The notes beneath the pieces were generated by a model that saw nothing but the letters and a program-made list of their open reading frames with translations, was not told where the DNA came from and did not search any database. From Calliopum simillimum (taxonomy: Eukaryota > Arthropoda > Insecta > Diptera > Lauxaniidae): a stretch of DNA of 64,000 nt. Location of the stretch: NCBI GenBank assembly GCA_951812925.1, contig OX638370.1, positions 22,807,964 through 22,871,963 on the forward strand. The letters are read 5' to 3'. Of this stretch, positions 45,339-57,194 are shown one piece after another. Made by a program: the position numbers and the translations under genes. Positions within the stretch are counted from its first letter, which is position 1, and the number at the start of each line of letters is the position of its first letter.

Positions 45339-46206
45339 GAGGGGGTTAGAAGCAAAGGGGTACAAGTGACAAATTACGAAAAATTGAGTTAAGTATGAGA
45401 ATAGGTAGTGGAAGCTTTGCTTTATTTATGAAACAAACATTACTTAAGCTTTTGTGTTTCTACACCTCTATAGAGCCCCATTAAGGTAAGCAAGTTCACA
45501 AAATTATAGTTTTGCTTAAAAACAAAATTCAAAAAAAAATTTTTCTAGTAAATAAGAAGCAAAGTTAGCGCAGCGTAACATCTAACATAGGTTAAGAAAA
45601 AATTAAATACCTAAAGTTTAAGAATCCTTGAAAAATTCCCTTTTTAAGGTATTTTTTAAAAATTTTCTAGAGGTCTGTTTTTAAAAGTTATTAGTACTTT
45701 AGTGAAAGTCTACCGCACTTGTACCCCTTTGCTTCTAAACGAGTTTAAAATATTGAATAAAATATTTTCGTTTTGAAATGAAAAGTAACGAGTGCGGTAG
45801 GCTTTCAGTAAAATACTAATAACTTTTAAAAGCGGACCTCTATAAATATTTTAAAAAATACCTTTAGCAGAGAACGTTTTAAGGATTCTTAGAGTTTTGG
45901 TACTTAGTTTTTTCTTTTGCTATGTTAGTTGCTACATGGTGCTAACTTTACTCCATTTTTACTACAAAAAAAAAAAATTTGAGTAAAATGGTGTAGGCTT
46001 TCACTGAAATACTTATAACTTTTAAAGGGGGACCCATAGAAAAAATTTGAAAAAACCATTAGATGGAGCATACTTTAAATGTTATTTGACGCGCAATATT
46101 TTATTTTTTAACTAACTCTGCAATTTATGAAGCAACGTTAACTTTAACTATATTTTACTCAAAATTTACTTTTTGTTACTTGTACCCCTTTGCTTCTAAC
46201 CCCCTC
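45339..46206. mobile_element. 868-bp foldback element (gagggggttagaagcaaagg)
   Basis: Ends are perfect over about 30 bp: gagggggttagaagcaaagg plus ggtacaagt on the left, mirrored at 46175-46206. ATAT lies directly outside both ends (45335-45338, 46207-46210), a candidate target duplication. Inside, a second nested palindrome (about 45560-45960; keys gtagactttc..., aagttattagta, aggt-cgctttt) fills most of the element. The end motif recurs near 45721. No coding. Confidence 0.8.
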
Positions 46207-46209
46207 ATA

Positions 46210-47030
46210 TGATTTCTCAGCAAATAAATTTTGTTGCATGGCCACTTCGACTTAAAGGCTTAAATTTGCGCCATAAATTTAAAGCAAAATAAATAAATAA
46301 ATCACACAGGTGCGTTAAAAAATCACTATTTTGTTTTTACATAAATATGAAATTAAGTAAAATTCAATTCTGCACACACTTGCATATGGTGACAGTAGTA
46401 AAAAAATTAAAAATTTTAAGAGCTTCAACAGATGTGAAAGTGCTATTTCTGCAATGTCTGTCTTTGTAATATAAAGGAGTTCTGAATATTTTTCAAAACA
46501 TAAAAGTTTTATACATACGTGTACTATGGTAAAACGGAAATGACATACAACCATGCATTGAAGAAAGTACATACAACAAATCAGACACAAAGCATAAAAA
46601 AAGAGAAGCAAAAGTGTTGTTTGCATACTGTGAACAGCATCCATTATCATCATGTTGTATGTCAATTTCTTATATGCATAGCAGATAGGCAATTTAAAGG
46701 ATATTGACAATACAAATGTGTGGGTTAGGACAAAAGGCAGCAGCAGTTTTTTTATGTTCTTTGAAGAAGGTTTTTATGTTATTTGAAATTTTTGCTTAAA
46801 GAAAGACTTTCGCGCATTTTAGGGTGTTGCATTAACATAAAGGCGCGGCTTTTTATGTTTAAGTCGGTAATTTGATTTTCATGTAAAAGCAAAAGTTCAC
46901 AAAGAAAAAGTTTTACTTAGGAAAAAGGTTAAAGTATCGTGAAAAATGTGTGCCACCGTTAAAATCGATAAGCATTCATACATATTTATTATCATTTAAA
47001 TTTAAAGGTTTTGCTGCATCAAAATACAAT
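46210..47030. other. AT-rich stretch, no gene seen
   Basis: Contains a short (AAAT)n run near 46290. A 131-codon minus-strand frame (46315-46710) is hydrophobic and Cys/Leu-rich but lacks motifs, and a frame also overlaps it on the other strand. Confidence 0.35.
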
Positions 47031-47419
47031 AATTGGTTAACATGACGTATGATAAACATTTATTTTAATACGTAATAAATATGATATATCAGAAGTTCGA
47101 TGTGACTAAGGCTTTAGTTTTAAAGTGATAATTGTAGCCTTTGATGCGATTTATTCAAAATTTTAATTTCACTTACGGCCAACATAAGATTATGAAAATA
47201 GTCTCAACGAGAAATTATGCTATTTGAATCATAAATAAAAGCGAAAAAGCCAAATAAGCAACTTGCTAAGTAAACATATTGTCATATTACGCATTTACTA
47301 CTTTTTCTAATTTTTGTTCACCATGAGGTATGAGTTACATAAAATTTAATATTTAAACTACCATAGCTCAAAATCTACATCCCTAAGACTTTTCAACATA
47401 AAACTATTAGCTAAAGCTT

Positions 47420-48350
47420 TAACAATATTTTAAGAAACTAGAAATTCATTAATGGCCGCCTTTAATGCACGGCAACAGCTTACTTAGAAGAGCAGCTTTT
47501 CTTTTTAAGTTGGAAAAAAAGAAGAAAAATACATTCAATAGCAACCCACATAAATGTTACCACATTTTGTCAACTGTTGCATGCAACATAAATTCAATTG
47601 CGTATCCTACTGCACAAATCCTTATCAGTTTGCAAGTAAATTGAATGCCACTACAAATGCAATTTTCCCTCCCTACACACGCAATACGAGAGATACGACG
47701 AGCTACGATGAGTATACACTACGCAGAACAATGCGCCTGAAGAAAACAGTAGCAAGGATGCAGCACCGACAACAACAACAACAAAACACATACCAAACAA
47801 CACAACAAAGATATCCAACATGGTATGCAACAAAGTATGCAACAATTCGTTTTATGTACATCTTATGCAAATTGCTGAGATTCGTTGCAACAACAAAAGT
47901 CAAGAAACAGTAAAAGAAGTTGCACACAACTACAAGTGCAGTGCAACGTTACAGTGTAGCAACGGCACAACAGTCGTCGTTCACTTGTGTGCCGTCGTCG
48001 AAGTGTGAAAAAGAACAAAACACTTTTGCTTGTTAACAACAGGAAACGAAGGAAATGCTATGCAAATGAAATAAAAGTTCAAGCAGAGAGGTGAAGAAGA
48101 TAAAAAGAAAGCAAAAGAAAAAAGAAAGAATAAAAGGTTGAAATGCTGTTTGGCGCCAAAGAAATAGTTTTTGTGGTACGAACACAACTACATAGTAGAC
48201 ATTTGTAAATATTTATGGATGTTGGGTGGTTTTTTCGGAGACCATTTGTTGTCCTTGTTATGTTGTAGAGTTTTAAATATAAAATTAAAGGAGTTACTTT
48301 AATTTTGTGTAAATGTATGAATGTTAAAAGGAGCAAGAAACACGTGTAGT
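47420..48350. other. CAA-rich stretch, no gene supported
   Basis: A 119-codon plus-strand frame (47554-47913) runs through cgacaacaacaacaacaaaa, giving a Gln/Thr-rich peptide with no conserved feature. Opposite-strand frames overlap it. Confidence 0.3.
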
Positions 48351-48818
48351 AATAGCGTATATAAGCACAACATGTCGTATGAGTGACGTATGATTGAAAT
48401 ATTGTGAATAAGTTAGTTTGTAAACTTAACAACTGACTTTCGTTGAAAATTTTGTTGGCAGTTATGCAGCTTAAAGCATGAATCAACAGCGCATCAAAAG
48501 CCATATCTGCTAACTATTGAATGAACTTTATGTAGTATTGCATATCTACTATTTTTTTTTTAAACTTGTTGACCATGTTGAGTAACATTGAAATTAATGT
48601 TTAAATTTATATGTCCCAAGATCGATGCCTCCTAGACTTTTCGTTATAAGTAAAAATACTTTCATAAGCTTAAATACTTTGGTAAATCTCTAAAAATTGT
48701 ACCAAAGTGTCTTATTTTGTCCACAGATATTTTTTTTTTATTAATTGAAGATTCAGAATATGATGACCTTAATATCTGGAACTTTTTTGCAAAATTAAAA
48801 TACACTTTTAGGGTTGCT

Positions 48819-50475
48819 ATATCACGGTGGTTTGTAAAAAATTTTAACTTTTTGAAATACCACCCGCGATTTTTTTCAGGGATAATGTTGGGGGACCCTT
48901 CTAGTATCTTAATCCGCAAACCGCAAAATCGAACGTCCAGCCGTTTTTTTTTTTTTCGTCCTTTTAGTTTTTTTAACGATTTTTGAGTATATCTCGGTGT
49001 ATATATACATATTATGTACACATATATATGTATATACGTACGTATATATACTTGTATATGTGTATATGTGTAATATATATATATGGATATATATATACAT
49101 ACATACATACATCCATACATACAAAAGGTATCGTTTCCGCACCATTTATTTTTTAAAAAAATCGGTTTTTTCGTATTTAAGAAAAACACAAACAAAAACC
49201 GGAAACGAAAGTAGTCATTCCAGATGTGATTTTTGATGCTTAATCCGATTCCGGTTTTAGAATTGCTCTATTACGTCTGGACTTTGAGATATCCTTAAAT
49301 ATATGTGTAAAGAACACCATTTTTTTTCCTATTTTTGAAGTTATATTACAAGATAAGGTAATAATATGCCGTAAAATCTGGTATGACAGTTAATAGCCCT
49401 AGTTTTTTCCTTAGAAACTCAATCAAACCGATAACGATATCTTTTTTTTTTTCAGAGATATCTCTGCCTAAAATGTTAAAAAAGTGCAAAAACACGATTT
49501 TTGGCTATATTAGATGTTATATGCAGGACACACAAAATTTTTTTGGGAATTTCTTTTACCAGAAACATTTGGTACTTTCTTTTAAATTGAGCTATCAAAT
49601 GTTTATCTGCAATATTTCTCTGCAAAGTTTAAAATCACACCATGAAACATAAAGCGAAAAATCTCGGTTTTCGGCTATATTTGAGGTTGTATACAGTACG
49701 GACGAAATTCGTCTGCTCTTTTTTACTAACCGAAGCATTTCAAACCACTCTTTATCTTCAAAATAAGCTATGAAGAGGTCTCTCCAATATAGCCAAAAAT
49801 CGTGTTTTTGCACTTTTTTAACTTTTTAGGCAAAGATATCTCCGACAAAAAAAAAAGATATCGTTATCGGTTTGATTGAGTTTTTAAGGAAAAAACTAGG
49901 GCTATTAACTGTCATACCAGATTTTACGGCATATTATTACCTTATCTTGTAATATAACTTCAAAAATAGGAAAAAAAATGGTGTCCTTTAAACATATATG
50001 TAAGGATATCTCAAAGTCCAGACGTAATAGAGCAATTCTAAAACCGGAATCGGATTAAGCATCAAAAATCACATCTGGAATGACTACTTTCGTTTCCGGT
50101 TTTTGTTTGTGTTTTTCTTAAATACGAAAAAACCGATTTTTTTAAAAAATAAATGGTGCGGAAACGATACCTTTTGTATGTATGGATGTATGTATGTATG
50201 TATATATATATCCATATATATATATTACACATATATACATATACAAGTATATATATGTACGTATATACATACATATGTGTACATAATATGTATATACACA
50301 CCGAGATATACTCAAAAATCTTTTAAAAAACTAAAAGGTCGAAAAAAAAACGGCTGGACGTTCGATTTCGCGGTTTGCGGATTTAGATACTAGAAGGGTC
50401 CTCCAACATTATCCTTGAAAAAAATCGCGGGTGGTATTTCAAAAAGTTAAAATTTTTTAAAAACCACCGTGATAT
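48819..50475. mobile_element. 1.66-kb palindromic foldback element
   Basis: Left arm 48819-49515 (atatcacggtggttt...) and right arm 49784-50475 (...aaaccaccgtgatat) are near-identical inverted repeats of about 690 bp with a 270-bp centre. The arms contain a tatatg/tacata microsatellite whose two mirrored copies differ slightly. The right arm runs on into the cgaaaaaaaaacggctggacg segment with one or two small indels. Both arms generate mirrored fake ORFs. The flanks on both sides carry acttttagggttgc, suggesting insertion into that local repeat. No transposase. Confidence 0.85.
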
Positions 50476-50554
50476 GTTTTTTTTTTTTTTTGAAAATTCC
50501 GCTTGAACAATATATTTAAAATATTAAAATGAAATTTTAGACTCAAGCGCTTTT

Positions 50555-51035
50555 AAAAATTCAACTTAAACTTTTAGGGTTGCCACATTGCTGTTTTCGA
50601 AGATTTTGTTCAAGTCTTACTTTTTTTTGACTAAATTTTAATTTTTGACAGAAACCAAAGCGAAATATTTCTTAAGCAAAACTATCAAAATAAAACCGAT
50701 TGGCAACGCCAAAAATTTTAATTTAGTAAAAAAAAATAAGAATTATATAAGATTTTCGAAAATAACTAAGTGGCAACCCTAAATATCTATGTTTTATTTT
50801 TAAAAAGTTTATTAAAGTGTTTTAAGACTAAGTTTTAATTTTTATTTTGTAAACAAATGGTTTAAGCGAAACTAAGAAAAATAAAACCAGGTGGCAACAC
50901 TGGAAGTTTTTTGTAAAATTTTAAAATGTTTATTTGAGCATTTCTGAAACCAAAAATTCCAGTTTAGTCAAAAAAAAGTAAGAATTACACAAGATTTTCG
51001 AAAATGAACATGTGGCAACCCTAAAAAATTATGCT
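50555..51035. repeat. Inverted and direct copies of agggttgccac...ttcgaaaatc
   Basis: A unit near 50575-50645 (agggttgccacattg, ttttcgaagattttgt, cttacttttttttgact) is repeated inverted at 50720-50785 and 50960-51030 (agtcaaaaaaaagtaagaat, cacaagattttcgaaaatga, gtggcaaccct). The same start also borders the palindrome at 48808. Confidence 0.7.
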
Positions 51036-51154
51036 GGAGCAGCGCGAGGTTATGGACAGCCCCTAATAATAAAAAGCAAAATAAGTTCAACAAGTCTAAT
51101 ATATTAACCGATAGGCAACAATCTCTCATAAAAGAATCATTCTCTCAGAGTAAA

Positions 51155-51290
51155 TTTGATGGGAGAGTGACTATATGGGAGAATGATTAGACGGGAGAAT
51201 GACTGCACGGGAGAGTGACTAGACGAGATAATGACTTGATGGGAGAATAACTAGATGGGAGAGTGACTAGATGTGAGAGTAACTATGTCC
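51155..51290. repeat. ~20-bp minisatellite (gggagagtgactagat)
   Basis: About seven units of gggaga(g/a)tgactagatg with point changes. Ends abruptly at agagtaactatgtcc. Confidence 0.8.
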
Positions 51291-51299
51291 AAAGTTCGA

Positions 51300-53445
51300 C
51301 CAAATCTTGCAAAATCTATAATATCACAATGAAATTAGCAAATTATTTTTAAAAGATTTAAACTAGGGGATAGTCACTCTAATTGCTTATTGATTTAATT
51401 ATCTAAGGATATAAGAATTTCTGTGGCAGTTTGACAAAACAGCCTAACTCGAAATTGGCAACTTTACTGGAGAGCAAAGGAACTACTTTACTAACCAAGC
51501 TCTTGTCAAGTATCTGTATTTAAATAGTTAAAATATCAAATTTTAATTTTAAACTTTGCTTTGCGCCCCGGGACATTAAGTGGTACTTTTTAAGTAGAAT
51601 CACACATTTAAAAAAAATAAAAACACAAGCTCGGTAAAAAAATCAGTTATTTACTTTATATTGAAAAGATTTTGTTACATGAAAATGCTAATGCTTTGAA
51701 TCAGGGAGTTTTACTATTGAATAGCGAAAACTCTGTGTAATTTTCCATTATTTTTTCTGACCTTTTTTGTATTAATGTAAGCAATTTTATTAATTATGCT
51801 GTCAAATGTTAAAGAATGTAAGTATTTTTAACTATAAAATAGTAAAAAGTTGACTACAATTAAATTCACACTTAAGCAACTGCGTTCATTTCTATCAACT
51901 TGTAGACCTTTGTGCAGAATTAACCACATCAAATAGAGATTTCCTAAAAAGTAAATCCTTGAGTTAAAAGACTTAGCTTAGTCTTTAAATATGCGGCTAT
52001 TTGTAATACTCAAATTTAAGTCGAATCATCATTAAAAATCCCACAAATTCCTTTGTGTAAAATATCAGCGGATCAAAGCAACAGAACATCCTTTAACGCG
52101 CATTTAAAATTAGGCACAATCTGTGAGCGCATACAGCAAGGACAACGTACAAGCAACTAAAAAAAGCAACAACGCGATACCAATATGCTAAGCTTCAAGT
52201 TTTCTAATCGACATTGCAAAAACAACAGCTACAACAACATCAAACATTGTTTGTTGAAATTCCCTTTGGTGCCATACAAAAAAATTCACGCCATTTGTAA
52301 TTGCGTCCATTTATCATGTTCGCTTTGGTAATAAATTTAGTGGCACTGCTGCGTTAATGTTAGCGACATTAAAATTTTCTCTGGTTTTTCTCCCTCCCCT
52401 CTATTCTTTTTTGTTTTCTCCCCTCTCACGCTTTGATTGTATTTGTACAAATGTTTTGTTTCCGTTACGATTTCCGTTTTAACGCCAAATTGCGACAAAA
52501 CAATTGACTGCAACGGAAGGCGCACGCTGTCAGGAACGGAAGGAAGTAAAGAAAATAAAGGTGATTTGTTTGTATGTGCGAGTAACAAATGAAATGCACA
52601 GTATGCTGGTGGTGTTGGTGGAATCTCTGTTAAAGCAGATAAATGGCACTTTGGGCGCGAGACGACGACAAAACCGCGAAGCATACAAATTTGATTTATT
52701 TAAATAAATGCAAAGTGGAATAATTGATGTTTTCGAGCATTAAAAGACGCCATTTGGAGTGGAGTTAAACCACTGATGGTGGTGGTGGTACTTGTCAATT
52801 TGTTGTGCCTCGTTAAGGCCAACAGATTTAAGGTGACTGAGTGTTTTTCCTAACATTGATTTTCGTTTGGCAATCTGTCAATGTGGCGTTGTCAAAGTGT
52901 GACGAATGGTGAAAACATTGAATGATTTGTAATGTAATTTATATGATTTCTGAAAAACCGAAATTTTTTAGCTAAAGTGTGTCCCAAAACTCAAGCAATG
53001 TTTAAATTTACCGGCATTTTAAAGGTAAAGTGTTGCCAACTCCAAAAAAAAAAAGAAAACGGTTTGACAGCTAACTATCATAGATCGGTAACCTTGGAGA
53101 TATGTCAAGAAAAGCTTTAAAGCGAGTCAGTTCATTTGACTTTTCACTCCTTTTAATGATTTTTGTTTGACCGGAAACCGATATGAGAGTGTTTTTGTCA
53201 ACCATTTCAGCATCAGCAGTTCTCAGATGTGCTCTTCTACAAACTCTTACAAAGCAATGAATGAAACGAGAGCTTTTGTAGTGGCCTATCTATTGATAAA
53301 TGTGGCAACGCTAAATTTGTTCGTAATTCAAACACCTATATGGTGAGCCAAAAGTAATATCTAAAAATGAATTGGCTGTCATTATGCTAAGCTTTGTTGT
53401 CTCAAAAAACTTTACTTGAAAATGGCTAGCTGATGACATTGACTT
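51300..53445. other. AT-rich stretch, no gene seen
   Basis: Bases 51490-51590 match the dispersed repeat at about 100-185. From 52140 to 52840 base composition is more balanced and overlapping frames exist on both strands (52337-52684, 52504-52707), but none shows a domain. Confidence 0.4.
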
Positions 53446-53457
53446 GAGTCAAATAAC

Positions 53458-54178
53458 GGTGCCGTGACATAATCCCCACGGACATAATCCCCATTCACGA
53501 TATGGGGATTATGTCCGCAAGTGTTTCGGACATAATCCCCAGGAAAAAACGGACATAGTCCCCATAACGATATTTTATTATTGACAACAGAAGCAGCTCA
53601 GGATTTACAACTCCCAACAATTCCAATACCGTTTCCGCGGCGGCCTGCAGCTGCTGATCAGTCTATAACATATCCAACACCTAGTTTGCTAGCCACAGTA
53701 ATTTTACATAAGGGCAGGGGTAAGTGGGCGGCCTGCGGCCGCAGCTCAGGATTTAAAACTCCCAAAAAGCCAACACCGGCTTCGCGGCGGCCTTCGGCCC
53801 CGAATCAGTCTATAATGTATCCAACACCTAGTTTGCTAGCCACAGTAATTTTTCATAAGAGTAGGGGTAAGTGGGCGGCCTGCGGCCGCAGCTCAGGAAT
53901 TAAAACTCCCAAAAATCCAACACCGGCTTCGCGGCGGCCTTCGGCCGCGGATTAGTCCATAACATCCAACACTATATAAATTTTTTAAATGGATTATTAC
54001 AAAAATTTTGTTCAATCTTAATTAAATTTTTCGGACATAACACCCATTGGGATTATGTCCGAAAAATTTGCGGACATAACCCCCATGGCCAAAATGGGGA
54101 TTATGACCGAAAAATTTACGGACATAATCCCCATTTACGAAATGGGGACTATGTCCGTTGGGATTATGTCCGGTAACC
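53458..54178. mobile_element. 721-bp GC-rich TIR element with 9-bp target duplication
   Basis: TCAAATAAC at 53449-53457 is repeated at 54179-54187. The ends GGTGCCGTGACATAATCC and (mirrored) GGTTACCGGACATAATCC match. Both ends carry arrays of GGACATAATCCCCAT in alternating orientation, forming hairpins (53480-53519 and 54119-54160, for example). The centre holds 2.5 tandem copies of a 147-bp GC-rich unit with GCGGCCTGCGGCCGCAGC and ttcgcggcggccttcggcc. A 9-bp duplication with GG-starting TIRs fits Mutator-like or Merlin-like classes. No transposase. Confidence 0.85.
53581..53955 (+). repeat. 147-bp tandem repeat, 2.5 copies, open in one frame
   Basis: The 147-bp period (49 codons) keeps one frame open across all copies for 124 codons, repeating YPTPSLLATVI, RGKWAACGRSSG and PTPASRRPSA. 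The unit is an exact multiple of three, so one open unit makes the whole array open. No domain or start context supports translation. Local GC is far above that of the neighbours. Confidence 0.6.
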
Positions 54179-54189
54179 TCAAATAACTT

Positions 54190-55425
54190 CCACCTGAGCT
54201 AATCCAGTTTTCTGCAAAAATTCTGATTTCAATTGGTTGGTTTATTTTTAGATAATTTTCTATTTGTCTGTAACATAAATTAGTTAATGCACAATGACAT
54301 TTGTAGCCATTTGTAAAAACTACAGCAAAAATACATTACAACACTTCTTTCCCTTGTTTATCTTCTATTAACATGACTCTACTCGAAAATCATTTTGAGT
54401 TCATTAGAAGTATGACATTCTCATGTTTCTGCAGGTTTATGGAGAAACTTCTTCTTCCTTGTCGAATGTTTAAAACTGAGTAAACGAATTTAATTTAAAT
54501 TAAGTCCACTTTGTAACTTGCAACATTTTAAATGAATTTTACTCCAGAACAACAAGTATACACACTTTCAAACATATCCTATCACCACCTTATCTGACAG
54601 CAGGTATAAATAAGAGTGCCCTTTTTGAGTACATATTTTGTCAATGGAGTGACATTGTCACACTTATAAACATGCTAAGAACACTTTACAAAATTTATTT
54701 TACATGCATTTCCTTAGCAGGATATAAAGGATATGATTTTTGTGTATGTTTTTTCAGCAACACTTGCTTTCGCATGCAGTATACACATACGCATACACAC
54801 ATACACATATGCAAATAAGTACAACACATTCATATTTGTTGTTTACTTAGTTGAATACATATTTTAATTAAATTTCACCAGTTTTATTTGTGTTGCTGTT
54901 GCTGTATTGCTCTGTGTATGTGTGTGTTTGTGTGAAGTTGTGTGTGTCAGACTTAAATTTACAAAGTTTGAAGCTGTCGGTATTTGCTGCTGCATGTAAA
55001 TTGTATTTTATGAAATATACAACAGTTTGTCCTGCATGAAAATCACTTAGAAAGTTAAGTTCACTTAATGTGATTCTACTGCGTTTGTATGTTTATATCA
55101 TATGGATACTAAGGTGGGACGACAAAAAAATTCTGCTTACAACTGAAAAAATGGAAACTTCAAACAAAAATAGAACTGTGGATATATAAAGCCATGAAGC
55201 GTGCAATCATCAGCTCATCAACGGCTCTTTAGATTGGTAGCCACCCACCAGAACAAAACTGGAGAGAAATTGCTCGAAATGTTTGATGAGATAAATAATA
55301 TTGATACTGTTCAGCAATTGTTGATCAAGTCTAAAAATCTCAACAAATCTAAAAATTTAAAAAAAATTGTTGATGGCATCAAATAATTTTCATAAAGCCG
55401 ATAAATATTGACAAATTGCAATAAT
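54190..55425. other. AT-rich stretch with CA/GT runs, no gene seen
   Basis: acacatacgcatacacacat near 54782 and gtgtgtatgtgtgtgtttgtg near 54915. A 61-codon frame at 55201-55386 ends inside the start of the following minisatellite; it is unsupported. Confidence 0.4.
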
Positions 55426-55429
55426 GTCG

Positions 55430-57190
55430 ATATATTTAGTTGAATAATATTGATTTAATCCAGAATAGACGAAAAATGCTAATAAAGTCGAAAAACTTTG
55501 AAAAGTCGAATAATGTTGACAAAGGTGAAAAGTATTGATCAAGTTTTAAAATATTTTGGATGATTAGACACAAAATGTTGAAAGTCGTAAAATGTTGGAA
55601 AAGTCGTTAATTGTTGACAAAGTCCAAAAATTTTGATATAGGAAAAAAATATTGATTAAATCATAAAATGTTGAAAAAGTCCAAAAATGTTGTTAAAGTC
55701 TAAAAATGTTGACAAAGTCCAAAAAAGTTGAAAAATATTTATAAAGTCGATAAATGTTGATAAAGTCCACAAATTAATTTTTAAAAGTTAAAAAATGTTG
55801 ACAATGTCCAAAAATATTCATAAAGTCGAACAATGTTGATAGAGTCAAAAAATATTGATAAAGTACAATAACGTTGATAAAGGAAAAATATATTGATAAA
55901 GTCGTAAAATGTTGAAAAAGTCAACATATGTTGGTTGACAAGTCGAAAAATGTTGACAAAGTCCAATAATGCTGATAAAGGAAAAAAATATTGTTAAAGT
56001 TGAAAAATATTTATAAAGTCGATAAATGTTGATAAAGTCCACAAATTAATTTTTAAATATTGAAAAGTCAAAAAATGGTGAAAAAATCGAAAAATGTTGA
56101 TAAAGTCAATAAATATTGATAAAGTTGAAAAATATTTATAAAGTCGATAAATGTTGATAAAGTCGAAAAATATTGATAGAGTCAAAAAATGTTGACTAAG
56201 TCGAAAAATGGTGAAGATTTGAAAAATCTTGACAAAGTTCAAAAAGTTGATGAAGTTGAAAAGTCGTTGTTAAAAGTCGTTAAATATTGATTAAGTCCAT
56301 AAAATAATTTTTAAATGTTAAAAAGTTCAAAAAATGTTGAGAAAGTCGAAAAATGTTGACAAAGTCCAATAATATTTATAAAGTCGTTAAATAATGAAAA
56401 AGTCGAATAATATTGATAAAGTCGAAAAATGTTGATAAAGTCCAATAGCGTTGATAAAGGAAAAAAATTTTGAAAAAGTCCAAATATGTGCACAAAGTCG
56501 AAAAATGTTGATAAAGTTGAAAAATATTCATAAATTCGTTAAATCTTGATAAAGTGCACAAATTAATGTTTAAATGTTGAAAAGTCAAAAAATGTTGATA
56601 AAGCCCAGAAATGTTGATAAAGTCGAAAAATATTGATAAAGTCCAAATATGTTGACAAAGTCGAAAAATGTTGATAAAGTTGAAAAATATTCATAAATTC
56701 GTTAAATGTTGATTAAGTGCACAAATTAATTTTTAAATGTTGAAAAGTCAAAAAATGTTGATAAGGTCCAGAAATGTTGATAAAGTCGAAAAATATTGAT
56801 AAAGTCCAAATATGTTCACAAAGTCGAAAAATGTTGATAAAGTTGAAAAATATTCATAAATTCGTTGAATGTTGATAAAGTGCACAAATTAATTTTTAAA
56901 TGTTGAAAATTCAAAAAATGTTGATAAAGTCCAAAAATGTTGGTAAAGTCGAAAAATATTGATAAAAACCAAATATGTTCACACAGTCGAAAAATGTTGA
57001 TAAAGTTGAAAAATATTCATAAAGTCGTTCAATGTTGATAAAGTCCACAAATTAATTTTTAAATTTTGAAAAGTCAAAAAATGTTGATAATGGCGAAAAA
57101 TGTTGATAAAGTCGAACAATTTTGCTTAAGTCGAAAAAATTTTGTAGTCCAAAAATGTTGAAAGAGACAAAAAAATAAATTGATAAAATG
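55430..57190. repeat. 1.8-kb minisatellite (aaagtcgaaaaatgttgat) with higher-order units
   Basis: The basic unit is 18-20 bp, (g)ataaagtcgaaaaatgttg, with many variants (gtccaaaaatgttgac). In the right half a higher-order block of about 165 bp, marked by cacaaattaatttttaaat, repeats near 56553, 56720, 56883 and 57046. Earlier markers at 55769, 56040 and 56299 are spaced 254-271 bp apart. All minus-strand F/I/N-rich frames here are by-products. Confidence 0.9.
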
Positions 57191-57194
57191 TTGA

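Larger units (their letters stand above)
43570..48660. repeat. Degenerate ~280-bp satellite, interrupted by transposons
   Basis: Units start with tgacgtatgagtgatatt and continue with ca-tgaatat-t-aa-atcgatgcct, cttaagtttttgaaat, a taatggccgc segment and ttcagc-t-a. Keys occur near 43580, 43850, 45015, 45258, 47045, 47330, 48370 and 48580. Neighbouring keys are 210-290 bp apart where no insertion intervenes. A piggyBac relic (43889-44877), a foldback (45339-46206) and a palindrome (from 48819) sit within or beside it. Long stretches (46210-47030, 47420-48350) are too diverged to assign. Confidence 0.6.

Noticed and set aside
46315..46710. 131-codon hydrophobic minus-strand frame
   Set aside because: Hydrophobicity follows AT-rich TTT/ATA codons; no motifs, and a frame overlaps on the other strand.
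47554..47913. 119-codon plus-strand frame
   Set aside because: Gln/Thr-rich from a CAA run, overlapping opposite frames, no conserved domain seen.
48662..50393. Mirrored open frames with YIYIYI-type peptides
   Set aside because: They are the two arms of one palindrome with TA/TG microsatellite; no coding evidence.
52337..52707. Overlapping open frames on both strands near 52.5 kb
   Set aside because: Neither shows domains or splice signals; balanced base composition alone explains the length.
53581..53955. Real repetitive protein gene in the 147-bp repeat
   Set aside because: The unit length is a multiple of three, so openness is expected if a single unit is open; no start or domain support.
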